Source of the DNA: Synechococcus sp. BL107
GTDB lineage: Bacteria > Cyanobacteriota > Cyanobacteriia > PCC-6307 > Cyanobiaceae
Length of the DNA stretch: 64,000 bases
NCBI RefSeq assembly: GCF_000153805.1
Contig: NZ_DS022298.1
Span: 8,616 to 72,615 of the forward strand
Direction: 5' to 3'
Every line of letters begins with the position of its first letter. Position 1 is the stretch's first letter. The notes beneath the pieces are model-generated. The model was not told the origin of the DNA and did no database searches. It saw only the letters and a program-made list of their open reading frames with translations. Shown here piece after piece: positions 27,179 through 35,835 of this stretch. Position numbers and translations under genes: made by a program.

Positions 27179-28720
27179 TCAGAACTTGAAGGTAGTTTTG
27201 ATCAGACCGCTCATGGCGTTGAGGCCATCGGAATCCTGGCTTGCGTAAGGCTTGCTCAGGTAGTGGATGGCAGGGGTAACTGTGATGTTGTCGGTGACCT
27301 GGAACTTATAGAAGAATTCCCAGGCGTAGCCTGAACCAGCGACGAAATCGTCAACACCCTTCTTGGTATCGACGTCGGAGATGAAGGTGGGCTGACCAAC
27401 CGCCATACCGAGGGAGTTGCCCTCAACGAACACATCACTCCATTCCAAGCCGACATACCAGGACTGGGTGGTTGCGTCCTTTACCCCGCTGATGGCGGGA
27501 TCAGGAATATCCGTCAAGCCCCAACCAGCGCTAATAGAAGGGATCAATCCAGAATCCTCAGGCATCCACCAAGCGCTCAATCCGTAGCTATAGGTGTTGC
27601 CGGAACCAGAAAGAGCAACAGCACCAGGAGTGCCATTACCGCCATAAAGGGCACCACCGCCCTCACCACCGGATGCATAAGTAAATGCACCAGCAATACC
27701 CCAATTCTCAGGCGCATAAGCGATCTGAGTGGTGGCGCTTGTACCTGCTGCATCCGTCAGCAAACCACCAGCATTGGGGTCACTGAGTTCAGCATCTGTT
27801 GAGAGGTAGCTGGTGGAAATGCTGAAACCACCTTCGGTTTGCCAGTAGATACCTGCACCACCGCCGAGGGCGAGGTTGTAGGCACCAGGTGCACCGGCGT
27901 AGGTGAAGAAGTCCATCGTCATGTCTGACGGATAGGCGCTAGGCCATACGGGCAGCATGTTGTCCATACGGACGCGAGGGCCACCAACGATGGTGAACTC
28001 GTCACCGAGGGGGAAGCTATAGAACAAACGGTCGATGACGACAGCGTTTCCTGTATCCACGCCGTACTCCTGGCCGAACAGGCCTACGCCACCGCCACCG
28101 AAGATGTTATTCATGTTGCCGGAACGCAGACGCGTTACCAAGCTGTCTTTGCCGGTGAAGCTGGTCTCAAGAGCAAGACGGAGGTCGTAGCTGAAGGACG
28201 TACCACCGTTAGCAGTTGCCTCGGCCTTGCTTCCTTCGCCGTGGTACTTGGCAGCGCCAAGAACCCAGTGCGTGGTGCCCTTGAGCTTGGTGGTGGTGGA
28301 GAACTGGGTTGCTTCCAGTTCGCCAACACGAGCTTCGAGGCCGTCAACGCGTCCGCGGAGGATGGCGAGCTCGGTTTCGAATTCTTCAAGAAGGCGACGC
28401 AGTTCGTCGGTGACTTCAGTGATGCGGTCGAGACATGCGTTCAGCAGTGCTGCAGCCTCGTAACGGGTCATCGCCCGGTTGCCGCGGAAGGTGCCGTTGG
28501 GGTAACCAGCGACGCAGCCGTACTGCTCAACCAAGTTGCTGAGCGCCTGATAGGCCCAGTCAGTTGGGTAAACGTCGGAGAATTGGGTAACGCTGGTGAC
28601 TTGATCGGCAGAAGCCGCGTAGTCAGAAACGCCGTTGATGTTGAGCTCGGCGGCATTGGCGCCGGAGGCCAGAAGGCCCAGGGCGGCAGGAGCCACCAGC
28701 ATTTGCTGGAAAAGCTTCAT
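27179..28720 (-). CDS. SLH-OprB outer-membrane porin, copy 2
   Basis: 513 aa from the ATG at 28720, preceded by GTGAGGAAC as ribosome-binding site. The signal peptide, SLH domain and coiled coil are identical to copy 1. The barrel is similar but has different loop sequences (for example the region around VIDRLFYSFPLGDEF and the SGVKDATTQSWYVG part). It ends GLIKTTFKF. It presumably forms an outer-membrane pore as in the Som family; two isoforms may differ in selectivity or phage sensitivity. It is the upstream member of the tandem pair and has its own leader. Confidence 0.93.
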   Translation of the reverse strand: MKLFQQMLVAPAALGLLASGANAAELNINGVSDYAASADQVTSVTQFSDVYPTDWAYQALSNLVEQYGCVAGYPNGTFRGNRAMTRYEAAALLNACLDRITEVTDELRRLLEEFETELAILRGRVDGLEARVGELEATQFSTTTKLKGTTHWVLGAAKYHGEGSKAEATANGGTSFSYDLRLALETSFTGKDSLVTRLRSGNMNNIFGGGGVGLFGQEYGVDTGNAVVIDRLFYSFPLGDEFTIVGGPRVRMDNMLPVWPSAYPSDMTMDFFTYAGAPGAYNLALGGGAGIYWQTEGGFSISTSYLSTDAELSDPNAGGLLTDAAGTSATTQIAYAPENWGIAGAFTYASGGEGGGALYGGNGTPGAVALSGSGNTYSYGLSAWWMPEDSGLIPSISAGWGLTDIPDPAISGVKDATTQSWYVGLEWSDVFVEGNSLGMAVGQPTFISDVDTKKGVDDFVAGSGYAWEFFYKFQVTDNITVTPAIHYLSKPYASQDSDGLNAMSGLIKTTFKF

Positions 28721-28742
28721 TGAATAGTTCCTCACACAGGAA
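28278..28742. repeat. 465-bp exact repeat, copy B (porin 2 5' part)
   Basis: Partner of 26519-26983. Both copies are in the same orientation, so recombination between them could delete or amplify one porin and the spacer. Confidence 0.95.
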
Positions 28743-29074
28743 GTGGGCTTAATACCCACAACCATTAATCCTTTCAATGATCAACTTTCAGCAGAAGATG
28801 TGACACAAGGGGCCATGTCTGGTATCGAAAACGACAGAAAAAAGGCGACTTGGTTCATTTGACTACAAATTGCCAGGGAATTTGGGACAAATCGCGAGGC
28901 TCTATTGGGCACAATTACAGGACTCATTGCTTGAAAAGCGTGCAACTTTGGTAGCAAATCAAACATTATCCGCTCAAAACCCTTGACTTCATGCACCTAA
29001 GGCTTTGTCGCATCAAAAGAACCTTTTTAGTTGCACAGGCAACAATATTTGAATAAGTACGCACCCTGATCGCA
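28743..29074. other. 332-bp AT-rich intergenic region
   Basis: Lies between the divergent starts of porin 2 and the first DUF2079 gene. GTGGG (28743-28747) and CCCAC (28755-28759) form a small inverted repeat just upstream of the porin ribosome-binding site. I see no gene or RNA. It presumably contains both promoters. Confidence 0.5.
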
Positions 29075-30721
29075 GTGCCTCAACGGCCGTTCGTATCTCG
29101 CCGGATCCTTCTCGTAGCGACAGGGTTTTCCTTGGCTCTGCTTGCGCTTCAGGGCTGGCGTTCATGGGTGTTACTCGCGAGCTACGACCAGGGAATTTTT
29201 CAACAAGTGCTTTGGAACAGCCTTGATGGGCACTGGCTTGAAAGCACTCTTTCTTCTCAGCTCTCCACCAACGTCATCCACGACGGCGCAGTGCCTTCCG
29301 TCGGCTACGCACGTCTTGGTCAACACTTCACACCAACCTTGTTGATTTGGGCGCCCTTGGTGGGGCTCATCGGCGGAGCGGCCCTTCCCTTGGTTCAGGT
29401 AGGGCTGATCACGGCGGCTGGACTTGTGCTTCACCGGCTGGCCAATCAGCTCGTGCCTGAACGCACAGCCCATTGGATCACCTACGGCTATTTCGCAGGC
29501 AATGCCTTAATCGGCCCAACGCTGGGAAATTTCACCGATCTCTGCCAGTTGCCCTTGGCGGTGTTTGCACTGCTGCTCGGCTTGCAGGAAAAGCGGCGGT
29601 GGTTGGTTGTGCTTTCTGCCCTATTAATGCCCCTAATCCGTGAAGACACAGGCGTGCTTTTGGTCGCCATTGGAGCCTGGCTTGCGGTGCGTGAGCGTCA
29701 TCGTTGGCCGCTGGCTTTGGCCTTCATCGCCTGGGGTGGGGGTTGGGTAATGGCCTGTACCAACCTGCTGATGCCGATGTTCTCCGACGACAATGCCAAG
29801 CGCTTCATGGTGGAGAACTTTGGTCAGTACCTCGGTGAAGATCATGCAAGCGGGAGTAGCAGCCTTGGAACACTGCGACAGGTTTTAAGCCAGCCCGCCC
29901 TGCTGCTTCAACAGCTTGTCGACCCTCCAGGTCAAACCCTTCTTTATCTGCTCGGGCAAGGGCTGCCCTTTCTATTTATCCCCCTAATCAGCCTGGATAC
30001 AGCGCTGTTGGCGGGTCCCAGCCTGCTCGGCCTCTTCTTAGCCCAAGGGGCCAACGATCCCTTATCGATCACGATCCGCTACACCCTGCTTGTGGTGCCA
30101 GGGTTTGCCCTAGGAGCCCTGTTTTGGTGGGCTCGTCGGCCGAATCCAAACCTTGGGTCCAAGGTTCGTCTGGCCTGGGGTTGTGCGTTAACCCTCTCGC
30201 TACTTCTAACGATTAGCAGCAATCCCCACAGAAGCCTTTCCGTCTTGATCCCCGACAGCATTGATCCGTGGGTTCACAGTGATTGGTCAAACCAGTGGGC
30301 TCACGGGAAAGCCGCTCGAGACGCCCTGCAAGTGATTCCTGCAACGGCCTCTGTTGCGGCGAACACACCACTAATTCCGCTGCTCGCTCGACGGTCGGTG
30401 GTGGTGCGCTTTCCATTCAGCACGGACTATCAAGACAGAGAAGGTTCCATCAAAGCCGTTGATTGGATCGCGGTTGATCTTGATTTTTTAAACCGCTATG
30501 GCGTTGCTTTCCGGGGGGATTGGAAGCAACTTCGCAACAGCAAACGCTGGATCGAAAACAACCGAGACACCTACAGCGTTCAAGCCTTGAAGGATGGCGT
30601 CGTTGTGATGGAACGGACGACCAAGCGTGAAGCAAGCCACAACCTGAAGCTTGAAAGCGCCCTTAACGAACTTCTGGCGACACCACTTCCCAAAGACCCC
30701 AAACGGCGCTCAAAACCTTGA
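29075..30721 (+). CDS. DUF2079 polytopic membrane protein 1 (GT-C-like)
   Basis: 548 aa with about ten or more membrane helices, GTG start at 29075. The first loop has SYDQGIFQQVLWNSLDG and LGQHFTPTLLIWAPL, the hallmarks of DUF2079, a family resembling GT-C glycosyltransferases with the acidic residue in the first external loop. The C-terminal soluble part (VDWIAVDLDFLNRYGVAF) is periplasmic-looking. It probably transfers or flips a lipid-linked sugar; no substrate is known. A second member lies at 32476. Confidence 0.85.
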   Translation: MPQRPFVSRRILLVATGFSLALLALQGWRSWVLLASYDQGIFQQVLWNSLDGHWLESTLSSQLSTNVIHDGAVPSVGYARLGQHFTPTLLIWAPLVGLIGGAALPLVQVGLITAAGLVLHRLANQLVPERTAHWITYGYFAGNALIGPTLGNFTDLCQLPLAVFALLLGLQEKRRWLVVLSALLMPLIREDTGVLLVAIGAWLAVRERHRWPLALAFIAWGGGWVMACTNLLMPMFSDDNAKRFMVENFGQYLGEDHASGSSSLGTLRQVLSQPALLLQQLVDPPGQTLLYLLGQGLPFLFIPLISLDTALLAGPSLLGLFLAQGANDPLSITIRYTLLVVPGFALGALFWWARRPNPNLGSKVRLAWGCALTLSLLLTISSNPHRSLSVLIPDSIDPWVHSDWSNQWAHGKAARDALQVIPATASVAANTPLIPLLARRSVVVRFPFSTDYQDREGSIKAVDWIAVDLDFLNRYGVAFRGDWKQLRNSKRWIENNRDTYSVQALKDGVVVMERTTKREASHNLKLESALNELLATPLPKDPKRRSKP

Positions 30722-30738
30722 CAGGCAAACAAAACGAT

Positions 30739-30797
30739 GCCCCCGACCAGAAACTGGCCGGGGGCTCTCGCCGGGTCCGCTTTTGTCGCGGAACCGG
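30739..30797 (-). terminator. Pair of hairpins between DUF2079-1 and the micro-ORF
   Basis: Hairpin one: 30739-30750 with 30754-30765 (12-bp stem, one mismatch, loop AAA). Hairpin two: 30771-30780 with 30788-30797 (one mismatch). On the minus strand the first is followed by ATCGTTTTGTTTG. The structure could end the plus-strand DUF2079 transcript as well as a minus-strand small transcript. Confidence 0.65.
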
Positions 30798-30819
30798 ATG
30801 ATCAATCAGAAAGCGCCGT

Positions 30820-30873
30820 TCAGCCGGCGTTCTCCGCGATCAGCAGACCCTGAATCAAAGAACTGGAAATCAT
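30820..30873 (-). CDS. 17-codon ORF with perfect Shine-Dalgarno
   Basis: MISSSLIQGLLIAENAG, stop TGA. It is preceded by AGGAGGAGGTGTCC, the strongest ribosome-binding site seen in the window, with good spacing. Two hairpins follow on the same strand. The amphipathic to hydrophobic peptide has no recognised family. It may be a micro-protein, a leader peptide or the coding part of a dual-function small RNA. Confidence 0.45.
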   Translation of the reverse strand: MISSSLIQGLLIAENAG

Positions 30874-30970
30874 GGACACCTCCTCCTAAGTGGATTGTTG
30901 AGCGCCGGCGATGCATTCGGTGGTGTCCAGAACCCGAAGGTCCGAAGATGCCACCACATCACTGCGATCA

Positions 30971-30998
30971 GGACACTTGAACACTAACGGAAGTGTCC
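30971..30998 (+). promoter_or_regulatory. Inverted repeat abutting the GT39 ribosome-binding site
   Basis: GGACACTT (30971-30978) and AAGTGTCC (30991-30998) are perfect inverted 8-mers with a 12-nt loop. AGGAG begins right at the end of the stem, five bases before the ATG at 31004. It could be an RNA hairpin tuning translation, or an operator. Confidence 0.45.
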
Positions 30999-31003
30999 AG
31001 GAG

Positions 31004-32500
31004 ATGAAACGTCCGCAGCAAGGCCGTCGCTGGTTGACACCAGTTCTTCTGTGGATCATCACTCTCTGCCTCTGGCTGCCGGGTCTCGGCAACCTGCCAC
31101 TCCGAGATTGGGATGAAGGACGCGTCGCGACGGTGGCGCGATCCACCACAGGAGTGCTTCCGATGAAATGGGAGCGGTCGTATCTCAACAAGCCCCCAGG
31201 TCTGCATTGGCCGATGGGCCAACTCATTCGAACCAAGGGTGAGCAGGAGAGCGTTGTAAGGCTGTTACCAGCCCTCTTCTCCAGCCTGGCGATCCCCTTG
31301 ATCGTGTTGCTTCGACGGAGCCTGGGGGGACAGGGGCGTGATCAATCCGCCCTGCTATCTGGACTCGTGCTGATGACGCTGTTGCCGATGGCTCGCCATG
31401 GACGACTCGCCATGCTCGATGGCACCCTGATCAGCTGCAGTCTTTTGCTCTGGTGGGGCTGGCTTGGCTGCAGACGGTCGTCCGGTCGAGCGTTAGCAGC
31501 AGGCTTGGCATGTAGCGGCGTCCTTCTACTGAAGCCCCCCGCACTTTTGGGATTCGCTGTGATCGCCCTGTTCGCAGGCGGTATCCACCTCCACCCCACA
31601 GGACGCCGATGGTGGGCATTCATCGTTGGGCTCCTACCCGGCGCGGGCTGGCACCTTTGGCATTGGTTCGTTCGCGGTGACAACGCTTTTTTGATGTGGG
31701 GAGGACAGGGTTTGGCCCGACTCACCACAACGGTGGGAGATGGCTTCGGTTGGTGGACGCCCTGGGTCGAACTGTTGGAAGGTGGATGGCCCTGGTTGCT
31801 GCTTCTACCAGCTGGAATCGGCTGGACTTGGGCCCATCGCCGCGAGAGCGCAGCCCGCTGGCAATTGGTCCTACTGGTCGGTAGCGCAGTGATGGTGTTG
31901 CCTCTACGCACTCAGCTCCCCTGGTACAGCCATCTTTTATGGCCACCAATTGCCTTGATTTGTGCCGAAGGGCTGCACAAGCTGCTGGAACAAGGACGGC
32001 CCCATTGGGTTTCTCAAACGTGGCAGGTGATGGGAAGCGTTCTCGCCATCGTCGGCTGCGTTGTGATCGTCAACCAAAGCAGCACAGTTCCAGGACTCAG
32101 CCTTGGATTGGCAGGGCTTGGGATTGCAGTGGGCGGATGGACACTGCAAGCCAACGCAAGACGGCGTCGATTGCAAGGGTTGGGGATTCTTGTGGTTGGC
32201 TGGGGGTTAGCACTACTGGCTCTATGGAGCAGCCAACTTTGGTTGTGGGAGCTCAATGAAAGCTGGGATCCCAGGCCTGTGGCAGCAGCAATCAAAACCT
32301 TGCCCTCAGAAGCTGAGGTATTCCTGAAGGGGCCAACCCGTCCCTCGCTCGGTTGGTATGCCAACAAGGAGCTCGGCCGATTTCGCCAAAACGATCGTCC
32401 AGATGGAGAACATTGGGTGGTGAGCAACCGTCCAATATCTGGATGTCGACGGCATGATCCAAGCGTCGATAGTGGATGGCAGCTTTGGCAGTGCGATTGA
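31004..32500 (+). CDS. GT39/ArnT-like membrane glycosyltransferase
   Basis: 498 aa from the ATG at 31004 with CAGGAG upstream; an earlier in-frame start at 30911 lacks support. About eleven membrane helices. First loop PLRDWDEGRVATVARSTTG has the Asp-Glu motif of GT-C enzymes of the ArnT/PMT group, and YLNKPPGLHWPMGQL is conserved in the family. It is likely to move a sugar from a polyprenyl carrier to a surface lipid or glycan. Its 3' end overlaps the second DUF2079 gene by 25 bp, so the two are coupled. Confidence 0.87.
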   Translation: MKRPQQGRRWLTPVLLWIITLCLWLPGLGNLPLRDWDEGRVATVARSTTGVLPMKWERSYLNKPPGLHWPMGQLIRTKGEQESVVRLLPALFSSLAIPLIVLLRRSLGGQGRDQSALLSGLVLMTLLPMARHGRLAMLDGTLISCSLLLWWGWLGCRRSSGRALAAGLACSGVLLLKPPALLGFAVIALFAGGIHLHPTGRRWWAFIVGLLPGAGWHLWHWFVRGDNAFLMWGGQGLARLTTTVGDGFGWWTPWVELLEGGWPWLLLLPAGIGWTWAHRRESAARWQLVLLVGSAVMVLPLRTQLPWYSHLLWPPIALICAEGLHKLLEQGRPHWVSQTWQVMGSVLAIVGCVVIVNQSSTVPGLSLGLAGLGIAVGGWTLQANARRRRLQGLGILVVGWGLALLALWSSQLWLWELNESWDPRPVAAAIKTLPSEAEVFLKGPTRPSLGWYANKELGRFRQNDRPDGEHWVVSNRPISGCRRHDPSVDSGWQLWQCD

Positions 32501-33882
32501 CGCCCCATCGCCGCACCCCAGCAGCACTTTGGTGGTGTTCCGCCGTCTTGGGTTTTTTGGGTTGGGGTTGCTCTGCACTGCGCCATGACTTGCTGCAGAG
32601 CAATGCCTATGACCTAGGACTTTTTGATCAATGGGTCTGGCTGATCGGGCGTGGACTCGAGCCTGTGTCATCCATGGAACACGTGCACGTGTTGGCGGAC
32701 CACGGCGCCTGGCTGCTCTATGGAGCTGGGGCGGCCTATGGCCTTCTGCCTGGAGTGCATTGGCTATTGGCCTCACAAGCCATCGCCCTGAGCTTCACCG
32801 CAATTCCAATTTGGTGGCTTGGCCAGCAGGCGGGACTCACACCCAAACACTGTTGGCTCGCTTGTGCACTTTGGTGGCTGCAGCCGGTTGTGTTCAACAC
32901 CATCCTGTTTGATTTCCACCCTGAAACATGGGTCATGCCTGCGTTTGCCCTGGCGCTTTGGGCTGAACGCGCCGCAAAACCGCGGCTCTGGTTGGCCCTG
33001 CTTTTACTGATGCTGGGAGCCCGCGATGGTCTCATCCTGGTGATCGCCGGGATGGCCCTTGACTTGGGCTGGCGTCAACGGTGGCGTTGGTGCGCAGCAG
33101 CAGGAGGGCTATCCGTCGGATGGCTATTGATCCTGAGCCAAGGCCTCTATCCCTTGCTCAGAGGTGGGAGCGGACCCAAGGCTGCCGAACGCATGTTCGG
33201 ACATCTCGGCGGTGGATTTTTAAGCCTTCTCAGCAGCCTTGAGTGGGGAGAAATCGCGTTCTATCTGCTGATTCTCAGCCTGCCGTTGGGCTGGCTTTGG
33301 CGCCGGTCGTCACGATCAACCTTGCTGATCGGAAGCCCACTTCTACTTGTGAATCTGCTCTCAGCATCGGCCAGTTATCGCACCTTGGTGCACCACTACA
33401 GCTTGCCCTTGGCCCTGATTGCTGTGGTTGCAGCCATCCGAGGGGGGCTCCAATCACCCTCTCGTCGCGGTACTCCGACTTGGGGTTTGATTTGGGCAAC
33501 AGCCTGCTGGCTAGCCCTGGCAAAACCTTGGTTTTTCACTGGTCCATATCTTGAGCGCCAATCCGATGTTGGGGACGTCAAAAATGCCATCTCACTGATC
33601 CAACAAAACGATTCCGTTCTCACCACCAGTTATTTGGTCCCCCAACTCAGCCATCGCGAAACAATCGCATTTCCAAAACGATCGTTCGAACACTCCCTCT
33701 CGGACACCAACTGGTCGGTTCTGCTCCTGAATCCAAAGGACCCAGGCTGGGGATCATCGGCGCGGGTGCAACGATCACTCCTCAATCAAGCCCAAACCAA
33801 TGGCTGGACCTGCCAAACCTGGCCCTCAAACCTGAGCCTTTGCCAAAAAGGTGAGACCAAGACCAACGCCTCTAAACCTTGA
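32476..33882 (+). CDS. DUF2079 polytopic membrane protein 2 (GT-C-like)
   Basis: 468 aa. First loop NAYDLGLFDQWVWLIGRG with HVHVLADHGAWLLYGAGA, then about nine membrane segments including FDFHPETWVMPAFALALW, typical of DUF2079. The soluble tail (ISLIQQNDSVLTTSYLVPQL) is short. It starts within the GT39 gene, giving a coupled GT39-DUF2079 pair downstream of another DUF2079 gene; all three probably serve the same envelope glycan pathway. Confidence 0.85.
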   Translation: MAALAVRLTPHRRTPAALWWCSAVLGFLGWGCSALRHDLLQSNAYDLGLFDQWVWLIGRGLEPVSSMEHVHVLADHGAWLLYGAGAAYGLLPGVHWLLASQAIALSFTAIPIWWLGQQAGLTPKHCWLACALWWLQPVVFNTILFDFHPETWVMPAFALALWAERAAKPRLWLALLLLMLGARDGLILVIAGMALDLGWRQRWRWCAAAGGLSVGWLLILSQGLYPLLRGGSGPKAAERMFGHLGGGFLSLLSSLEWGEIAFYLLILSLPLGWLWRRSSRSTLLIGSPLLLVNLLSASASYRTLVHHYSLPLALIAVVAAIRGGLQSPSRRGTPTWGLIWATACWLALAKPWFFTGPYLERQSDVGDVKNAISLIQQNDSVLTTSYLVPQLSHRETIAFPKRSFEHSLSDTNWSVLLLNPKDPGWGSSARVQRSLLNQAQTNGWTCQTWPSNLSLCQKGETKTNASKP

Positions 33883-33935
33883 GACCTGATGTCAAAGCCA
33901 AACCTTTGCCAAGACAACTAGAGAACTTGATCGTT

Positions 33936-34886
33936 CTAATTACCTGAAGAGACGGAATCAACGGAGGACATATCAGGCTGACTTAAATATAAATAAACAA
34001 CATGTATAAACACACCAACAGCAAATAAAAATTCAGCAATTTCCTGCTCTCTCGTGTGCAGATAAATCAGATCGATACCATTTTTTTCAGCCACCACACC
34101 CCAATACATCAAAGCAGCAACTCCGAAGTAACTAGCCGTACAACCAAGGGGCAAAATGACATCTATCCAAGACCCCAATCGGATTGAGCCTGAGCACCGA
34201 ACTAAAAATCCACAAACCGAAAGGAGGAACAAAAGAGTAAACACACAGGCTGCGACAGTCCATGTATGAGAGTGCCAAAAAGAAAGATTATGAATATTGG
34301 TTTCATGCTGAACATTGTGCTCATTTAAAGTTGCTGGCGTACCCCAATTAAAAATCATCTGCCCCCAGCTCATCTCCTCCATCGACAAGACAAATAGACC
34401 TACGCTTCCAGATCGAATCAACAGCTTCAATCCATTGCTAGAAGCCTGAACAGCGGCTTTCCACAACAAGCACGCAGCCGCCAGCAGGAGAAGAAAGCCC
34501 AACCATTCCACCAAACTTCCTTCCGATATTCGCCTCAGATAGCTCTTCAGATCAGAGATCTGCACCCTATAAAGCAGAAAGAAGGGCCAAATCATTAGGG
34601 GAATTAAAAATATATTAAGTCGCTTGGCAGAGTCATTCGCTAGTGCCAACACAGCTCTCGCCACATCCCCACGAATCACAAGCGCAAGAAATAGCGCCCC
34701 AAGGCACCCCTGAAGAATTTGCGCCCACGAAACGTTTCGCACTCCTGCGGTGCCATTCCCGAGCACATTTGCCACGAGAACACCAAGCATTGCAAGGCCC
34801 AACAATGCAATAAAAATGCCCAATGATCGAGCCAAAAAATGCTTTCGCTCTTCCACCAAAGCTGATCGACTCATCCCCGCACCCAT
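33936..34886 (-). CDS. Uncharacterised polytopic membrane protein with EExSWGQ motif
   Basis: About 316 aa from the ATG at 34886; TTG 34904 and ATG 34874 are alternatives. About seven membrane helices. A conserved block SMEEMSWGQMIFNWGTP (about residues 168-184) is followed by NEHNVQHETNIHN, and late in the protein REQEIAEFLFAVGVF. I recall the pattern EExSWGQR...TP...N.Q.E.N.HN from many uncharacterised bacterial membrane proteins. The clustered Glu, His and Asn suggest a metal or catalytic site near the membrane surface; this is inference. Codon use is richer in A+T than the neighbours. It is divergent from the next gene with 69 bp between starts. Confidence 0.7.
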   Translation of the reverse strand: MGAGMSRSALVEERKHFLARSLGIFIALLGLAMLGVLVANVLGNGTAGVRNVSWAQILQGCLGALFLALVIRGDVARAVLALANDSAKRLNIFLIPLMIWPFFLLYRVQISDLKSYLRRISEGSLVEWLGFLLLLAAACLLWKAAVQASSNGLKLLIRSGSVGLFVLSMEEMSWGQMIFNWGTPATLNEHNVQHETNIHNLSFWHSHTWTVAACVFTLLFLLSVCGFLVRCSGSIRLGSWIDVILPLGCTASYFGVAALMYWGVVAEKNGIDLIYLHTREQEIAEFLFAVGVFIHVVYLYLSQPDMSSVDSVSSGN

Positions 34887-34955
34887 GAATTCACCACGCA
34901 CCAAGCTTTAACTTGGATTTAAACACGGGCCTTTCGCGCCGATTGCCCTGGGGCC

Positions 34956-35630
34956 ATGACGACACGCAAACTCAGAGCCATTCTGCTGACCATCAGCGGC
35001 ACTCTCTTTGCCGCACACCTAGTGGGTGAGGTTGGCATCTACGCCTTTGATGCCGACAAAAACTGGCTTCTTCCATTCAACATGGACCGTGAGTTCAACA
35101 TACCGACTTTATTTTCCAGCAGCATCATGCTGGCTTGTGCATACACACTGAACGAAATCAAAAAAGTCTCAGAAAAACATACATCCAAAGACTGGGGACT
35201 TCTTAGCAAGATTTTTATCTTTCTTGCAATCGATGAACTCTTTCAAATTCATGAGATTTTCATCATCCCAGACTTAAGGCCTTATCTATCCCCAGCGCTG
35301 GGATCAACCTGGGTGATACCTTACACAGCACTTGTGATCTACTTGGGTTGGAGGTTTAACAAGTTTTTACGCTCTCTCAAAAAACAAACTCGTCAAAAAT
35401 TTCTGCAATCAGCCACTATCTTTTTAACCGGTGCTGTCGGAATGGAGGTGGTTGGCAGTTATTTGGTTCGATCTGGAAATATTCGATTGCATAGCATCTG
35501 GTACGGGTCCATCACAGGACTAGAGGAATTACTTGAGCTTCTAGGCCTCATCATGTTCCTAATAGCCCTTGCAAACTATTTAATCAAGAAGAATGGAGCC
35601 ATCCATTTAGATGTATCAATATACATCTGA
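34956..35630 (+). CDS. Uncharacterised polytopic membrane protein with AIDELFQIHE motif
   Basis: 224 aa, about six membrane helices. Two intramembrane acidic motifs stand out: AIDELFQIHE (residues 91-100: D93, E94, H99, E100) and GLEELLELLG (188-197: E190, E191, E194). M163-E164 and E25 also lie in helices. I remember a similar 'LDExxxxHE ... EExxE' pattern in uncharacterised proteins of actinobacteria and cyanobacteria. The function is unknown; a buried metal site is possible. AT-rich, divergent from the EExSWGQ gene. Confidence 0.7.
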   Translation: MTTRKLRAILLTISGTLFAAHLVGEVGIYAFDADKNWLLPFNMDREFNIPTLFSSSIMLACAYTLNEIKKVSEKHTSKDWGLLSKIFIFLAIDELFQIHEIFIIPDLRPYLSPALGSTWVIPYTALVIYLGWRFNKFLRSLKKQTRQKFLQSATIFLTGAVGMEVVGSYLVRSGNIRLHSIWYGSITGLEELLELLGLIMFLIALANYLIKKNGAIHLDVSIYI

Positions 35631-35835
35631 ACATGTGCAATGATTCTTGAGCTAATTTTTTAAAATAGAGCTGAAATCTAGTTTTTTCCAGCAAAAGCTA
35701 AGAGCACATTCTCGAAGCAAATTTTTATCAAAAAGATGGGATCCTTTTCCATTATAAGATTTAAAGCAAACTAAAGTCAAGAGTCTTACCACAGGCACGC
35801 AAAATTAAAAATTACTAAACCGTAACAGGGAAAAG

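Noticed and set aside
28781-28996. 71-codon minus-strand ORF upstream of porin 2
   Set aside because: AT-rich spacer, no ribosome-binding site, no protein-like pattern.
31342-32586. Long minus-strand frames opposite GT39 and DUF2079-2
   Set aside because: Arg/Ser/Pro-rich shadow composition typical of the antisense of Leu/Trp-rich membrane genes.
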